Positions 1 to 5,700 of a stretch of 9,349 nt of DNA are shown in pieces (within the stretch, counting starts at the first letter, position 1; each line of letters begins with the position of its first letter). The notes below the pieces were generated by a model that worked only from the letters and a program-made list of their open reading frames with translations, was not told the origin of the DNA and did not search any database. The stretch lies in assembly GCA_002435545.1 (NCBI GenBank), contig DJNB01000142.1:1-9349 (forward strand), written 5' to 3'. Source of the stretch: Lachnoclostridium sp. UBA6475 (lineage in GTDB: Bacteria; Bacillota; Clostridia; Lachnospirales; Lachnospiraceae). Made by a program: the position numbers and the translations under genes.

Positions 1-297
1 AAAATAAACAGCGGTGCCGCTTGCTGCCAGAAGGACTGCAATCAGGATGGCAGTGACGGTGAAATGTCTGGTTTTCGAGCGTACTTTTTTGAGGTAATCA
101 ATTTCTTTTTCCTGCTGGTCGGCATTGTCCTGATGCGGATCATCGGTTATCATGCTGTTGTATATATCCTGGCAGGATTTGCAGGATTGTAAATGATTGG
201 CAACAGCGGAAGTGCCGGTGTCGCTTAAAATGTCATCCACATAGGAGGGTAAAAGATCCTGCACAATATCGCAGGGAAGAGAGGTGTTATTTGTCAT
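1..297 (-). CDS. Membrane anti-sigma factor with zinc-finger N-terminus (partial)
   Basis: Starts at the ATG at 297-295 and runs off the left edge, so only the first 99 residues are present. It probably holds the adjacent ECF sigma factor inactive at the membrane. The N-terminal 45 residues carry the zinc anti-sigma pattern: Cys9, then His35-x3-Cys39-x2-Cys42, with the LLPSYVDD and LS..T stretch typical of zf-HC2 anti-sigma factors. A charged linker (about 52-78) is followed by a membrane segment starting near residue 80 (TVTAILIAVLLAASGTAV). An AAAGGAG ribosome binding site lies 7 nt upstream. The start overlaps the sigma gene's end by 11 nt, so translation is probably coupled. The extracytoplasmic sensing domain is outside the window, so the signal cannot be guessed. 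The family call is firm; the exact subfamily (YlaD-like) is inference. Confidence 0.85.
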   Translation of the reverse strand, partial: MTNNTSLPCDIVQDLLPSYVDDILSDTGTSAVANHLQSCKSCQDIYNSMITDDPHQDNADQQEKEIDYLKKVRSKTRHFTVTAILIAVLLAASGTAVYF

Positions 298-766
298 TTT
301 GAAGCTCCTTTCGCAATTGTTCTTTGGCGCGGTAAAATGTCACGCGCGCCCAGTTTTCAGATTTTCCCATGATCTCGCCAATCTCCGCATAGGACAGATT
401 GCCGTACAGGCGGAGATGAATCACTTCGCGTCCGGGTTCTTTCAGACGATGAATTTGTTTTAACAAATCCATTTTATCCAAAGAGGAAATTACTTCTGAC
501 TCCGCACTTTTACAAAGCGTGCTGTTTTCATCTAATATTTCTGTCTGAGGATGCTTCCTCAAATAGGCGTAAAATAGATTTTTGGCAATGCCGCAAAGCC
601 ACGTAGATACTTTGCTTTCTGCATTGAAATAATCAATTCGCCGGATTGCCTGATAGAAGGTTTCCTGCGTCAGTTCCTCAGCCAGGCCGGCATCATGAGA
701 AAGCGAAAGAAGATATTGGTATACCATATGCGAGTGTTCCCGGTAGACGTCTTCCATAGAAAGCAT
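287..766 (-). CDS. ECF-type RNA polymerase sigma factor (YlaC/SigW-like)
   Basis: A 159-residue protein, normal length for an ECF sigma factor, which directs RNA polymerase to a small stress or envelope regulon. Region 2 spans about residues 8-70, with the AEELTQETFYQAIRRIDYF and STWLCGIAKN motifs typical of core binding and -10 recognition. Region 4 spans about 105-155, with the LSYAEIGEIMGKSENWARV helix-turn-helix followed by the usual RAKEQLRK end. I chose the ATG at 766-764 because an AAGGAGA site lies 8 nt upstream. A longer in-frame start at 805 has no ribosome binding site and would fall inside the promoter elements. It is expressed with the anti-sigma factor, whose gene overlaps its 3' end. 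An ECF-like promoter upstream (798-824) suggests autoregulation. There is no direct evidence linking it to the Agr locus apart from the shared divergent intergenic region. Confidence 0.93.
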   Translation of the reverse strand: MLSMEDVYREHSHMVYQYLLSLSHDAGLAEELTQETFYQAIRRIDYFNAESKVSTWLCGIAKNLFYAYLRKHPQTEILDENSTLCKSAESEVISSLDKMDLLKQIHRLKEPGREVIHLRLYGNLSYAEIGEIMGKSENWARVTFYRAKEQLRKELQNDK

Positions 767-797
767 AATATGATCTCCTTTCGTTGTTCTATCTATT

Positions 798-824
798 AGT
801 GTCAAAAAAGCAAAATTCGTTACA
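798..824 (-). promoter_or_regulatory. Candidate ECF autoregulatory promoter for the sigma/anti-sigma pair
   Basis: Read on the minus strand, TGTAAC (824-819) is followed after 15 nt by GACACT (803-798). This resembles Bacillus ECF promoters of the TGtAAC / CGAC type (SigX-like). The predicted transcript would start near 790, about 25 nt ahead of the sigma start codon, which suits the position. Inference from motif and placement only. Confidence 0.45.
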
Positions 825-837
825 AAAAATTAATGTT

Positions 838-866
838 ATTTTGCATACTTTTTTCAAAAATGTCAA
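838..866 (-). promoter_or_regulatory. Candidate housekeeping promoter for the sigma/anti-sigma pair
   Basis: On the minus strand a perfect TTGACA (866-861) is followed after 17 nt by CAAAAT (843-838). The -35 is consensus, the -10 is weak. It may provide basal expression in addition to the ECF-type element closer to the gene. Confidence 0.35.
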
Positions 867-920
867 GTAAATCGCTAAAAATGGTTAAAAGAATTTGTAA
901 CTTTATGTGTAAGGTGACTA

Positions 921-949
921 TTCACAAATTCCAAAAGAAATGGTATAAT
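921..949 (+). promoter_or_regulatory. Sigma-A promoter for the agrA-agrC genes
   Basis: TTCACA (921-926, one mismatch to TTGACA), a 17-nt spacer, and a perfect TATAAT (944-949) with an extended -10 TG at 941-942. The predicted start near 956 leaves a leader of roughly 40 nt before the ATG at 998. This is one of the best promoters in the window. No clear pair of LytTR direct repeats was seen upstream of it. Confidence 0.8.
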
Positions 950-997
950 ATTACAAAATACAGAAAGGATAAGAAAGTACGAAAGAGGGGCTGATTT

Positions 998-1729
998 ATG
1001 GTAAAGATAGCAATATGTGATGACGAAAAGCTATTTGTTGGGCGTGTATCAGAGATTGTGAAAGCATTTTTTGCAGAGCAAAAAGTGGATTACCATGTGG
1101 ATGAATTCTATTCGGGTGAGGAATTTGTGCAGTTGAAAGAAAAAGTAGGGGACTACGATATCGTGTTTTTGGATATGCAGATGAAGGAACTTAATGGCAT
1201 TGAAACTGCCAGGTATCTTCGCAAATATGGAGAAGATACCTTTTTGGTGTTTGTTACCGCGCATGCAGAATATGCTATGACAGGTTATCAGGTACAAGCA
1301 AGCTGGTATGTGATAAAAGATTATAATAAAATGGTAGTAGACTTGCGCGAAGCCTTGAAAAATATCCTGCGACGGATCAAAAAAGATCATAAAGTCATCA
1401 CTTACAAATTTTCCAAAGTCGGAGACGTGAAAATTCGTGTAAGCAATATCGTATACATAGAATACCGGAATCACCGGGCAGTGTTTCATGTGCTTTCCAA
1501 GGGAAAGATAGATGAATACAGTCTTTATAAAAAACTTGATGATATTGAAAACGAAATCGCTTCCGATGATCTGCTGAGGATTCAGAAAAGTTACCTGGTA
1601 AATGTGAATCATGTCGAAAAACTGCTGGATCAGGACGTGATACTTATTGATGGAACGATGCTGCATTTCCCCAAATACCTTAAAAATGAAGTGCGGAAAA
1701 ACTATCTACGCAAAAGAGGTGATTTCTAA
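998..1729 (+). CDS. agrA: AgrA-like response regulator (receiver + LytTR)
   Basis: A 243-residue response regulator, standard length for the AgrA/LytTR family. The receiver domain occupies about 1-125: acidic pocket Asp8-Asp9 (ICDDE), phosphoacceptor Asp59 in VFLDMQM, and Thr87 in FVTAH. The LytTR DNA-binding domain covers about 134-240, with the usual IVYIEYRNHRAVFHV and LLRIQKSYLVNVNHVEKL segments. One oddity: the conserved lysine (Lys107, YVIKDY) is followed by Asp rather than the usual Pro. The ATG has GAGGGG 7 nt upstream. It is followed directly by the kinase gene: its stop codon (1727-1729) abuts the next ATG. By family knowledge it is phosphorylated by that kinase and activates the pheromone operon. 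The likely target promoter is the one ahead of agrD, but no LytTR site could be pinned down by eye. Confidence 0.92.
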   Translation: MVKIAICDDEKLFVGRVSEIVKAFFAEQKVDYHVDEFYSGEEFVQLKEKVGDYDIVFLDMQMKELNGIETARYLRKYGEDTFLVFVTAHAEYAMTGYQVQASWYVIKDYNKMVVDLREALKNILRRIKKDHKVITYKFSKVGDVKIRVSNIVYIEYRNHRAVFHVLSKGKIDEYSLYKKLDDIENEIASDDLLRIQKSYLVNVNHVEKLLDQDVILIDGTMLHFPKYLKNEVRKNYLRKRGDF

Positions 1730-3058
1730 ATGGATTACATACAGAGTTTCTTTATTATTCTTATGGAAATAATATGCTTTTTTCTGTTTCAGGATACTTT
1801 TGTGCCAACGGATAAAAAGCATAAAAATGTGTTTTATATGGCATGGATATTGCTTGTATCACTGATTACACATGTCATATCTTATGTATTTGAAGACAGT
1901 TTTATTATAAAAGAAATTGTTATAATAGTATTATTTTTCTGCTCTATTATTGTATTAAAAAGAAGCCAAATAAAAAGAGCTATATTAGTTGCTGTTATGT
2001 TCATTTTTCTCCTTGTACTTGCGGATATGATAACGGTATTATTAAATACAAAAGTTTTTACTGTGGAAAATAAAGATGTTGCATTGGTGGATATGCTTGT
2101 AATTTTGACAAGTAAATCAATTTTATTGATTATTATCCTATGTTTGCGAAAGTTTACTGCGAGAAAGTGGAATGACTTTCAGGAACAAATGAATTTAATG
2201 CGATATGCTATTGTACCATTTATATCTATCTGTTTAATGGCGATTATATTATCTAATGACATGGGGAAGTTGAATGCAAAAATGCGGTATCTTATGTGGG
2301 GGTGTTTGTCAATTGTTCTTATAGCCAATATGCTTCTTGTGTTTTTTATGAAAAGTGATGCCGAGAAAAATCAATTACTCTTTGAAAGAAAAGCGCTTGA
2401 ATTAGTTGCAGAAGGAGAGAAACGGGAATATAAGGTGATGGAAGAAAAACTAGATTTGCAAAAAAGTTTAAATCATGATTTTCGAAATCATCTTAATTGT
2501 CTGCAGGCTTTAGTGGAACATCAGAATTATGAAGAAGTAAAAGCATATCTTGCACAGTTAAATCATAAGTATAGTATTGAGACGGAACAGATTGATACTC
2601 ATAATGTAATCATTAATACAGTATTAAATGAAAAATATAACGAAGCAAAAGAAGCAGGGGCAGGTATTGCGTTGCAAATCGGAGATCTGTCTGATGTCGC
2701 TATGAAAGAAATTGACATTATACTACTGCTGTCAAACCTTTTAAATAACGCGATAGAAGCGTTGAAAGAATGTAAAAGAAACAAGGTACTGCGTATAAAA
2801 CTTCAGTTAGAGCATGGAGAATTTTTGGTTGCGATTCAGAATTCTTTTGAGGGTGAGAGAAGAAAAAATGGAGATTTTTATGATACCACAAAGAAAAAAG
2901 ATGCGGATTTGCATGGTTATGGATTGAAAAATATTCGGAGTACAGTTGAAAAATACGGAGGTTTCAGCCAATTTGACAGTATAGGCACCGAATTTCATGC
3001 GGTAGTCATAATTCCAATGCAAGCGAAAAATTCTGTAGAAAAAAGCAAAATAATGTAA
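1730..3058 (+). CDS. agrC: AgrC-like membrane sensor histidine kinase (GHKL)
   Basis: A 442-residue kinase of the AgrC type. The N-terminal half holds about six or seven hydrophobic membrane segments (roughly 5-22, 36-54, 59-76, 82-105, 117-139, 158-176, 187-207), which in this family form the peptide receptor. A helical linker (about 210-245) leads to the dimerisation helix with phosphoacceptor His249 in the motif LNHDFRNHL, typical of the HPK10/AgrC group. The ATPase domain has the N box LLSNLLNNAIEAL (about 333-345) and the G box HGYGLKNI (395-402). The gene starts at an ATG abutting the response-regulator stop, with GAGGTG 8 nt upstream inside that gene, so the two are translated together. 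The predicted ligand is the cyclic peptide from the gene at 3145. A hydrophilic tail of about 12 residues follows the last kinase strand. Confidence 0.92.
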   Translation: MDYIQSFFIILMEIICFFLFQDTFVPTDKKHKNVFYMAWILLVSLITHVISYVFEDSFIIKEIVIIVLFFCSIIVLKRSQIKRAILVAVMFIFLLVLADMITVLLNTKVFTVENKDVALVDMLVILTSKSILLIIILCLRKFTARKWNDFQEQMNLMRYAIVPFISICLMAIILSNDMGKLNAKMRYLMWGCLSIVLIANMLLVFFMKSDAEKNQLLFERKALELVAEGEKREYKVMEEKLDLQKSLNHDFRNHLNCLQALVEHQNYEEVKAYLAQLNHKYSIETEQIDTHNVIINTVLNEKYNEAKEAGAGIALQIGDLSDVAMKEIDIILLLSNLLNNAIEALKECKRNKVLRIKLQLEHGEFLVAIQNSFEGERRKNGDFYDTTKKKDADLHGYGLKNIRSTVEKYGGFSQFDSIGTEFHAVVIIPMQAKNSVEKSKIM

Positions 3059-3064
3059 ATAGTA

Positions 3065-3093
3065 TTGTCATATTGAAAATCATTTGCTACACT
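3065..3093 (+). promoter_or_regulatory. Candidate promoter for the agrD-agrB operon
   Basis: TTGTCA (3065-3070), a 17-nt spacer and TACACT (3088-3093) with an extended -10 TG at 3085-3086. Both hexamers deviate from consensus, as expected for an activated promoter. It lies in the 86-nt gap between agrC and agrD, and the predicted start near 3100 falls inside the inverted repeats that follow. The A-C and D-B halves can therefore be transcribed separately. No terminator separates them, so read-through from agrC is also likely. Confidence 0.5.
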
Positions 3094-3120
3094 CAAAATG
3101 CTTGAGTAAAAAATACTCAA
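3091..3120 (+). repeat. Three-armed inverted repeat ahead of agrD
   Basis: ACTCAA (3091-3096), then TTGAGTA (3102-3108), then TACTCAA (3114-3120). The middle arm can pair with the left arm (6 bp, 5-nt loop) or with the right arm (7 bp, AAAAA loop), so two exclusive hairpins are possible. The right-hand hairpin ends 7 nt before the agrD ribosome binding site. The left arm overlaps the putative -10 element, so the repeat may instead be a protein-binding operator. No T-run follows, so it is not an ordinary terminator. Confidence 0.6.
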
Positions 3121-3144
3121 AGACAGAAAGGAGTGTGGCTTTTT

Positions 3145-3282
3145 ATGTTAAAAGAAAAAGCAGTCAAAGTAAGTGGAAAGATGCTGGAGAAATTTGTTCA
3201 GAAGGAACAGACAAAGTGGCCTCATTGTGCTGGGATTTTGCATCAGCCAAAGAGACCGGCAGCACAGACAAAAGATAACTAA
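3145..3282 (+). CDS. agrD: AgrD-like cyclic lactone autoinducer precursor
   Basis: A 45-codon gene between the kinase and the peptidase, in a different frame from a longer spurious ORF covering the same bases. AAGGAG (3128-3133) lies 11 nt before the ATG. The product has the three parts of an AgrD precursor. First is a basic amphipathic N-terminal helix (residues 1-24). Next is the signal core WPHCAGIL with the single cysteine Cys28. Last is the tail HQPKRP (33-38) followed by a charged end. Aligned with S. aureus AgrD-I, Cys-Asp-Phe-Ile-Met / Asp-Glu-Pro-Glu-Val-Pro corresponds to Cys-Ala-Gly-Ile-Leu / His-Gln-Pro-Lys-Arg-Pro with no gap. This predicts a five-residue thiolactone ring Cys28-Leu32 and cleavage by AgrB between Leu32 and His33. 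The exocyclic tail length (Trp-Pro-His or longer) cannot be read from sequence. The stop is 12 nt before the agrB start. Confidence 0.9.
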   Translation: MLKEKAVKVSGKMLEKFVQKEQTKWPHCAGILHQPKRPAAQTKDN

Positions 3283-3294
3283 GGGAAAATATAC

Positions 3295-3891
3295 GTGTTA
3301 GAAAAGGTAATTCAAAAGTATGTTTCAGCATTGATAAAAGCCCATGTGATAGCGGATAAAGACAGAGAAGCATATCAATATCACATCACTTGTGCACTTG
3401 AAAGTATTTTGGTAGTGTTGTCAATGACAGGTGTTGCATTCTATCTTCATGAAGTGATTCATGTGTGGGCTTTTATCGTTTGCTTCTTTTTGGTCAGAAA
3501 CAGAACCGGGGGTTTTCATTTTGATTCATTTTGGAAATGTTATCTGGGAACGGTTGGAATGGAAATTTTTGTCATATACTTAGTGCAGTTCTCGGCAAAC
3601 ATTACCGCTGTAATTGATATTTTATGCTTATGCATGTTTTGCGTTATCATCCGAATTGGCGCAATGAATCATATCAATATGAATTATAGTGAAGAGGAAT
3701 TTATAGCAATAAAGAAAAAGGCAAGGATTGCTTCTAGTGGACTTGTTGCGTTAATTGCCATTCTAAAGATTTCTCGGATCAGTGGGAAAATGGTTCTATA
3801 CATGGAATATGCAGTAATCCTTTCGGGGTTAATGTTAATTTTAGGGATACTAGCTGGGCAGGAGGCGGAGGAGAGGAGAAAGTTTTTGTGA
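3295..3891 (+). CDS. agrB: AgrB-like membrane peptidase/cyclase of the autoinducer precursor
   Basis: A 198-residue integral membrane cysteine endopeptidase, the family's usual length (S. aureus AgrB is 189). It removes the C-terminal tail of the AgrD precursor and closes the thiolactone ring. The signature RNRTGGFHFDSFWKC is complete: catalytic His75 and Cys82 are seven residues apart, exactly as His77/Cys84 in S. aureus AgrB. Several hydrophobic helices are visible (about 33-50, 54-67, 84-98, 104-120, 147-158, 170-187). The start is a GTG with AAGGGA 8 nt upstream, the site overlapping the end of agrD, so the two are coupled. Its TGA overlaps the GTG of the next gene by four bases (GTGA), which ties the peptidase to the downstream unknown gene. 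Confidence 0.95.
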   Translation: MLEKVIQKYVSALIKAHVIADKDREAYQYHITCALESILVVLSMTGVAFYLHEVIHVWAFIVCFFLVRNRTGGFHFDSFWKCYLGTVGMEIFVIYLVQFSANITAVIDILCLCMFCVIIRIGAMNHINMNYSEEEFIAIKKKARIASSGLVALIAILKISRISGKMVLYMEYAVILSGLMLILGILAGQEAEERRKFL

Positions 3892-5423
3892 TAAAGAATA
3901 ACGGTATTCAAAAGATAAAGAGTATGGAACTTCCTATAAGTATTACACCGGAAGTTCGTACGTATTCCTACTATGCTCTGCCGCAGTGTATCATCATGGC
4001 AGAGGATAGAATTGGAAAACGGATTGCAGAATTTGAAATTGTTGACACGGATGGGGATAACTGGACTTCAATTGGAATAAAAAAAGACGGCTCACAATGG
4101 ATTTATGAAAGCGAAGACCAATATAACCGTTTTTGTAATGGCTGTATTTATCGGCCACTATCCTGCAATGAGGGATATGTACATATAAAAATAAATTTTC
4201 AGCAGGAATCCGAGCCATGGGCAGCCATTAATGTGTTTTTGACAGATGATGAAGAAAATATATTGTTGGGTGACAATGAGTACATCTGCCGTTTTGGAAA
4301 CTTTATTCATGATGGAGTGTCATTGTATTATTCGGGAAAAAAGGAAAATCTCAAGGAAAGACAGGATGGAAGAAGCGGTGAATTCGTATTAAGTCTTTCA
4401 AAAGGGAAGTTAGAGAGTTTTTTTGGACAGGGAAAACAGATAAAGAAAATTGGAGAGAAAAAAATTAGTACGACGAAAAAGTTATACATCGGAGTGCAGG
4501 TGAAACATAACGATAATGCATTTTATCCATGGCTATTTAGCAACTTTATCCAGATAAACTGTAACATAGATTGTATCTATCGAGGGCTGGATTATTATTG
4601 CTTTTTTAAGGATGAGCGTCATGATATAGTAAATTATTTTTTGGATTACAGTTATATGACAGCAGAGGACCTGAAGCACTATGGGATTGTGAAGACTTTA
4701 AAATGGGAATTGTTTCAGAAACGATATGTTGAGATGAAACTGGATCAGTATTACATTGAAGGACGTGCGGAATATCATAATATACATCTTGAACATCAGA
4801 CATTGATATATGGATTTGATGACCAAAGAAAGAGTTTTCTTTTAGCCGGATATACCAACGATGGAAAAATACAAAAATTTACAATTAAGTATAATGAGGT
4901 AGAGCAGAGTATTATAAGGTATCCGGAAGCAGATGTAAAGCGGATAAAATACTGTCAGGGGATGCGCTGGTATGAATTTATGCCGGAGTACATTCAAAAA
5001 GTCTGTAAAGATTATCTGGAAGGGAAAAATACAGAACTTGATGCACAGGCGTATTTTCCAATTGAAAAAGAACGTGTATATGGAATGAAAATTTATGAAC
5101 AGTTACAGACACACAAAGGAATAAGTGTATTAGTTGCTGATTCCCGTCTTTCTTATCTGCTATATGAACATAAGAAATTAATGGCAGAAAGGCTAGAATA
5201 TATGAGGGCAAAAGAAATGGTGGATGTGGAATTGTATCTAAAATTGAAGAATATAGCCAATAAGCTTGTGAAAACGTCATTTAACTTAATGCATACTACG
5301 CAGAAATATCGGTTTCGACCGGAAAAGCAAAATGATGAACTGCTGAGAAAACAATTGCAGGAGTTGGAAGAAAATGACAAAAAAATGATGTACGGTATGG
5401 CTTATGAGTGGAAGATTTGCTGA
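3888..5423 (+). CDS. Two-domain protein, C-terminal half resembling BtrH/C39-like fold; function unknown
   Basis: A 511-residue protein without signal peptide or membrane segments, so cytoplasmic. Residues about 40-225 are rich in alternating strands ending in KKLYIGVQVKHNDNAFYPW, which suggests a jelly-roll, concanavalin-like domain (inference). Residues about 230-400 contain LDQYYIEG ... HNIHLEHQTLIYGFDD ... SFLLAGYTNDGKIQKFTI. This resembles the His-containing half of the BtrH N-terminal (papain/C39-like) family, with His303 as the likely active-site counterpart. The matching catalytic Cys is not obvious (Cys225, Cys229 or Cys238 are nearest). Residues about 415-500 are helical and charged (SRLSYLLYEHKKLMAERLEYM). 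BtrH moves an acyl group from a carrier protein to an amine in butirosin synthesis, and the next gene here is a carrier protein, so a similar transfer role is plausible but unproven. The start is a GTG overlapping the agrB stop by 4 nt, with GAGGAGAGGAG just upstream. Confidence 0.6.
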   Translation: MIKNNGIQKIKSMELPISITPEVRTYSYYALPQCIIMAEDRIGKRIAEFEIVDTDGDNWTSIGIKKDGSQWIYESEDQYNRFCNGCIYRPLSCNEGYVHIKINFQQESEPWAAINVFLTDDEENILLGDNEYICRFGNFIHDGVSLYYSGKKENLKERQDGRSGEFVLSLSKGKLESFFGQGKQIKKIGEKKISTTKKLYIGVQVKHNDNAFYPWLFSNFIQINCNIDCIYRGLDYYCFFKDERHDIVNYFLDYSYMTAEDLKHYGIVKTLKWELFQKRYVEMKLDQYYIEGRAEYHNIHLEHQTLIYGFDDQRKSFLLAGYTNDGKIQKFTIKYNEVEQSIIRYPEADVKRIKYCQGMRWYEFMPEYIQKVCKDYLEGKNTELDAQAYFPIEKERVYGMKIYEQLQTHKGISVLVADSRLSYLLYEHKKLMAERLEYMRAKEMVDVELYLKLKNIANKLVKTSFNLMHTTQKYRFRPEKQNDELLRKQLQELEENDKKMMYGMAYEWKIC

Positions 5424-5437
5424 AAAAGGAGAGATAT

Positions 5438-5683
5438 ATGGAAGAGATACGTACGAAATGTCTGGAAATATTGGCTCATTGCAGTGATATGCCGGTAGAA
5501 GAGTTAAAGAAGAAGTTTCAAAATGAAAAAATAGAAATGGACTCTTTTGAGCTGTTTGAGTTTGTTGTAGCAATTGAAGAAGAATTTGGAATCGAATATG
5601 ATGAATTTGATGAACTAACATTTCATATGACAAACTTACAAAATCTTCTGGATTATCTCACAGCCTATATAAAAAATCATTAG
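5438..5683 (+). CDS. Acyl/peptidyl carrier protein
   Basis: An 81-residue acidic four-helix carrier protein. The phosphopantetheine attachment motif is EMDSFELFEFVVAIEEEFGI, with Ser36 as the modified residue; Phe replaces the usual Leu after it. The rest (YDEFDELTFHMTNLQNLLDYL) fits helices III and IV of ACP/PCP domains. I chose the ATG at 5438 because AAAGGAGA lies directly ahead with about 6 nt spacing. A GTG ten codons earlier has no site and would overlap the previous gene. The gap to the preceding gene is 14 nt and to the following adenylase 17 nt, so this is an operon member dedicated to the pathway rather than the fatty-acid ACP, which normally sits with fab genes. Its substrate is presumably loaded by the next gene's product. 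Confidence 0.88.
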   Translation: MEEIRTKCLEILAHCSDMPVEELKKKFQNEKIEMDSFELFEFVVAIEEEFGIEYDEFDELTFHMTNLQNLLDYLTAYIKNH

Positions 5684-5700
5684 GGGAGAAAGGAGAACCG

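Noticed and set aside
806..920. Search for paired LytTR/AgrA direct repeats upstream of the agrA promoter
   Set aside because: GTCAAGTAA and ATGGTTAAA stretches are present but do not match each other or the known consensus at about 21-nt spacing; likely chance in AT-rich DNA.
1049..1666. 205-codon minus-strand ORF opposite the response regulator
   Set aside because: Antisense shadow of a well-recognised coding frame; the product is low-complexity with many His/Phe/Ile and no ribosome binding site was seen.
3084..3278. 64-codon plus-strand ORF between the kinase and agrB
   Set aside because: It lacks a proper ribosome binding site at its start, begins inside the inverted repeats, and its product looks like nothing. 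The agrD frame at 3145 has AAGGAG, the right domain layout and the right neighbours.
5408..5437. Upstream GTG start for the carrier protein
   Set aside because: It overlaps the previous gene and has no ribosome binding site; the ATG at 5438 has AAAGGAGA at correct spacing and gives a typical carrier-protein N-terminus.
5286..5633. 115-codon minus-strand ORF across the carrier-protein start
   Set aside because: Antisense to two supported genes and an intergenic ribosome binding site; composition is that of a reverse-strand shadow.
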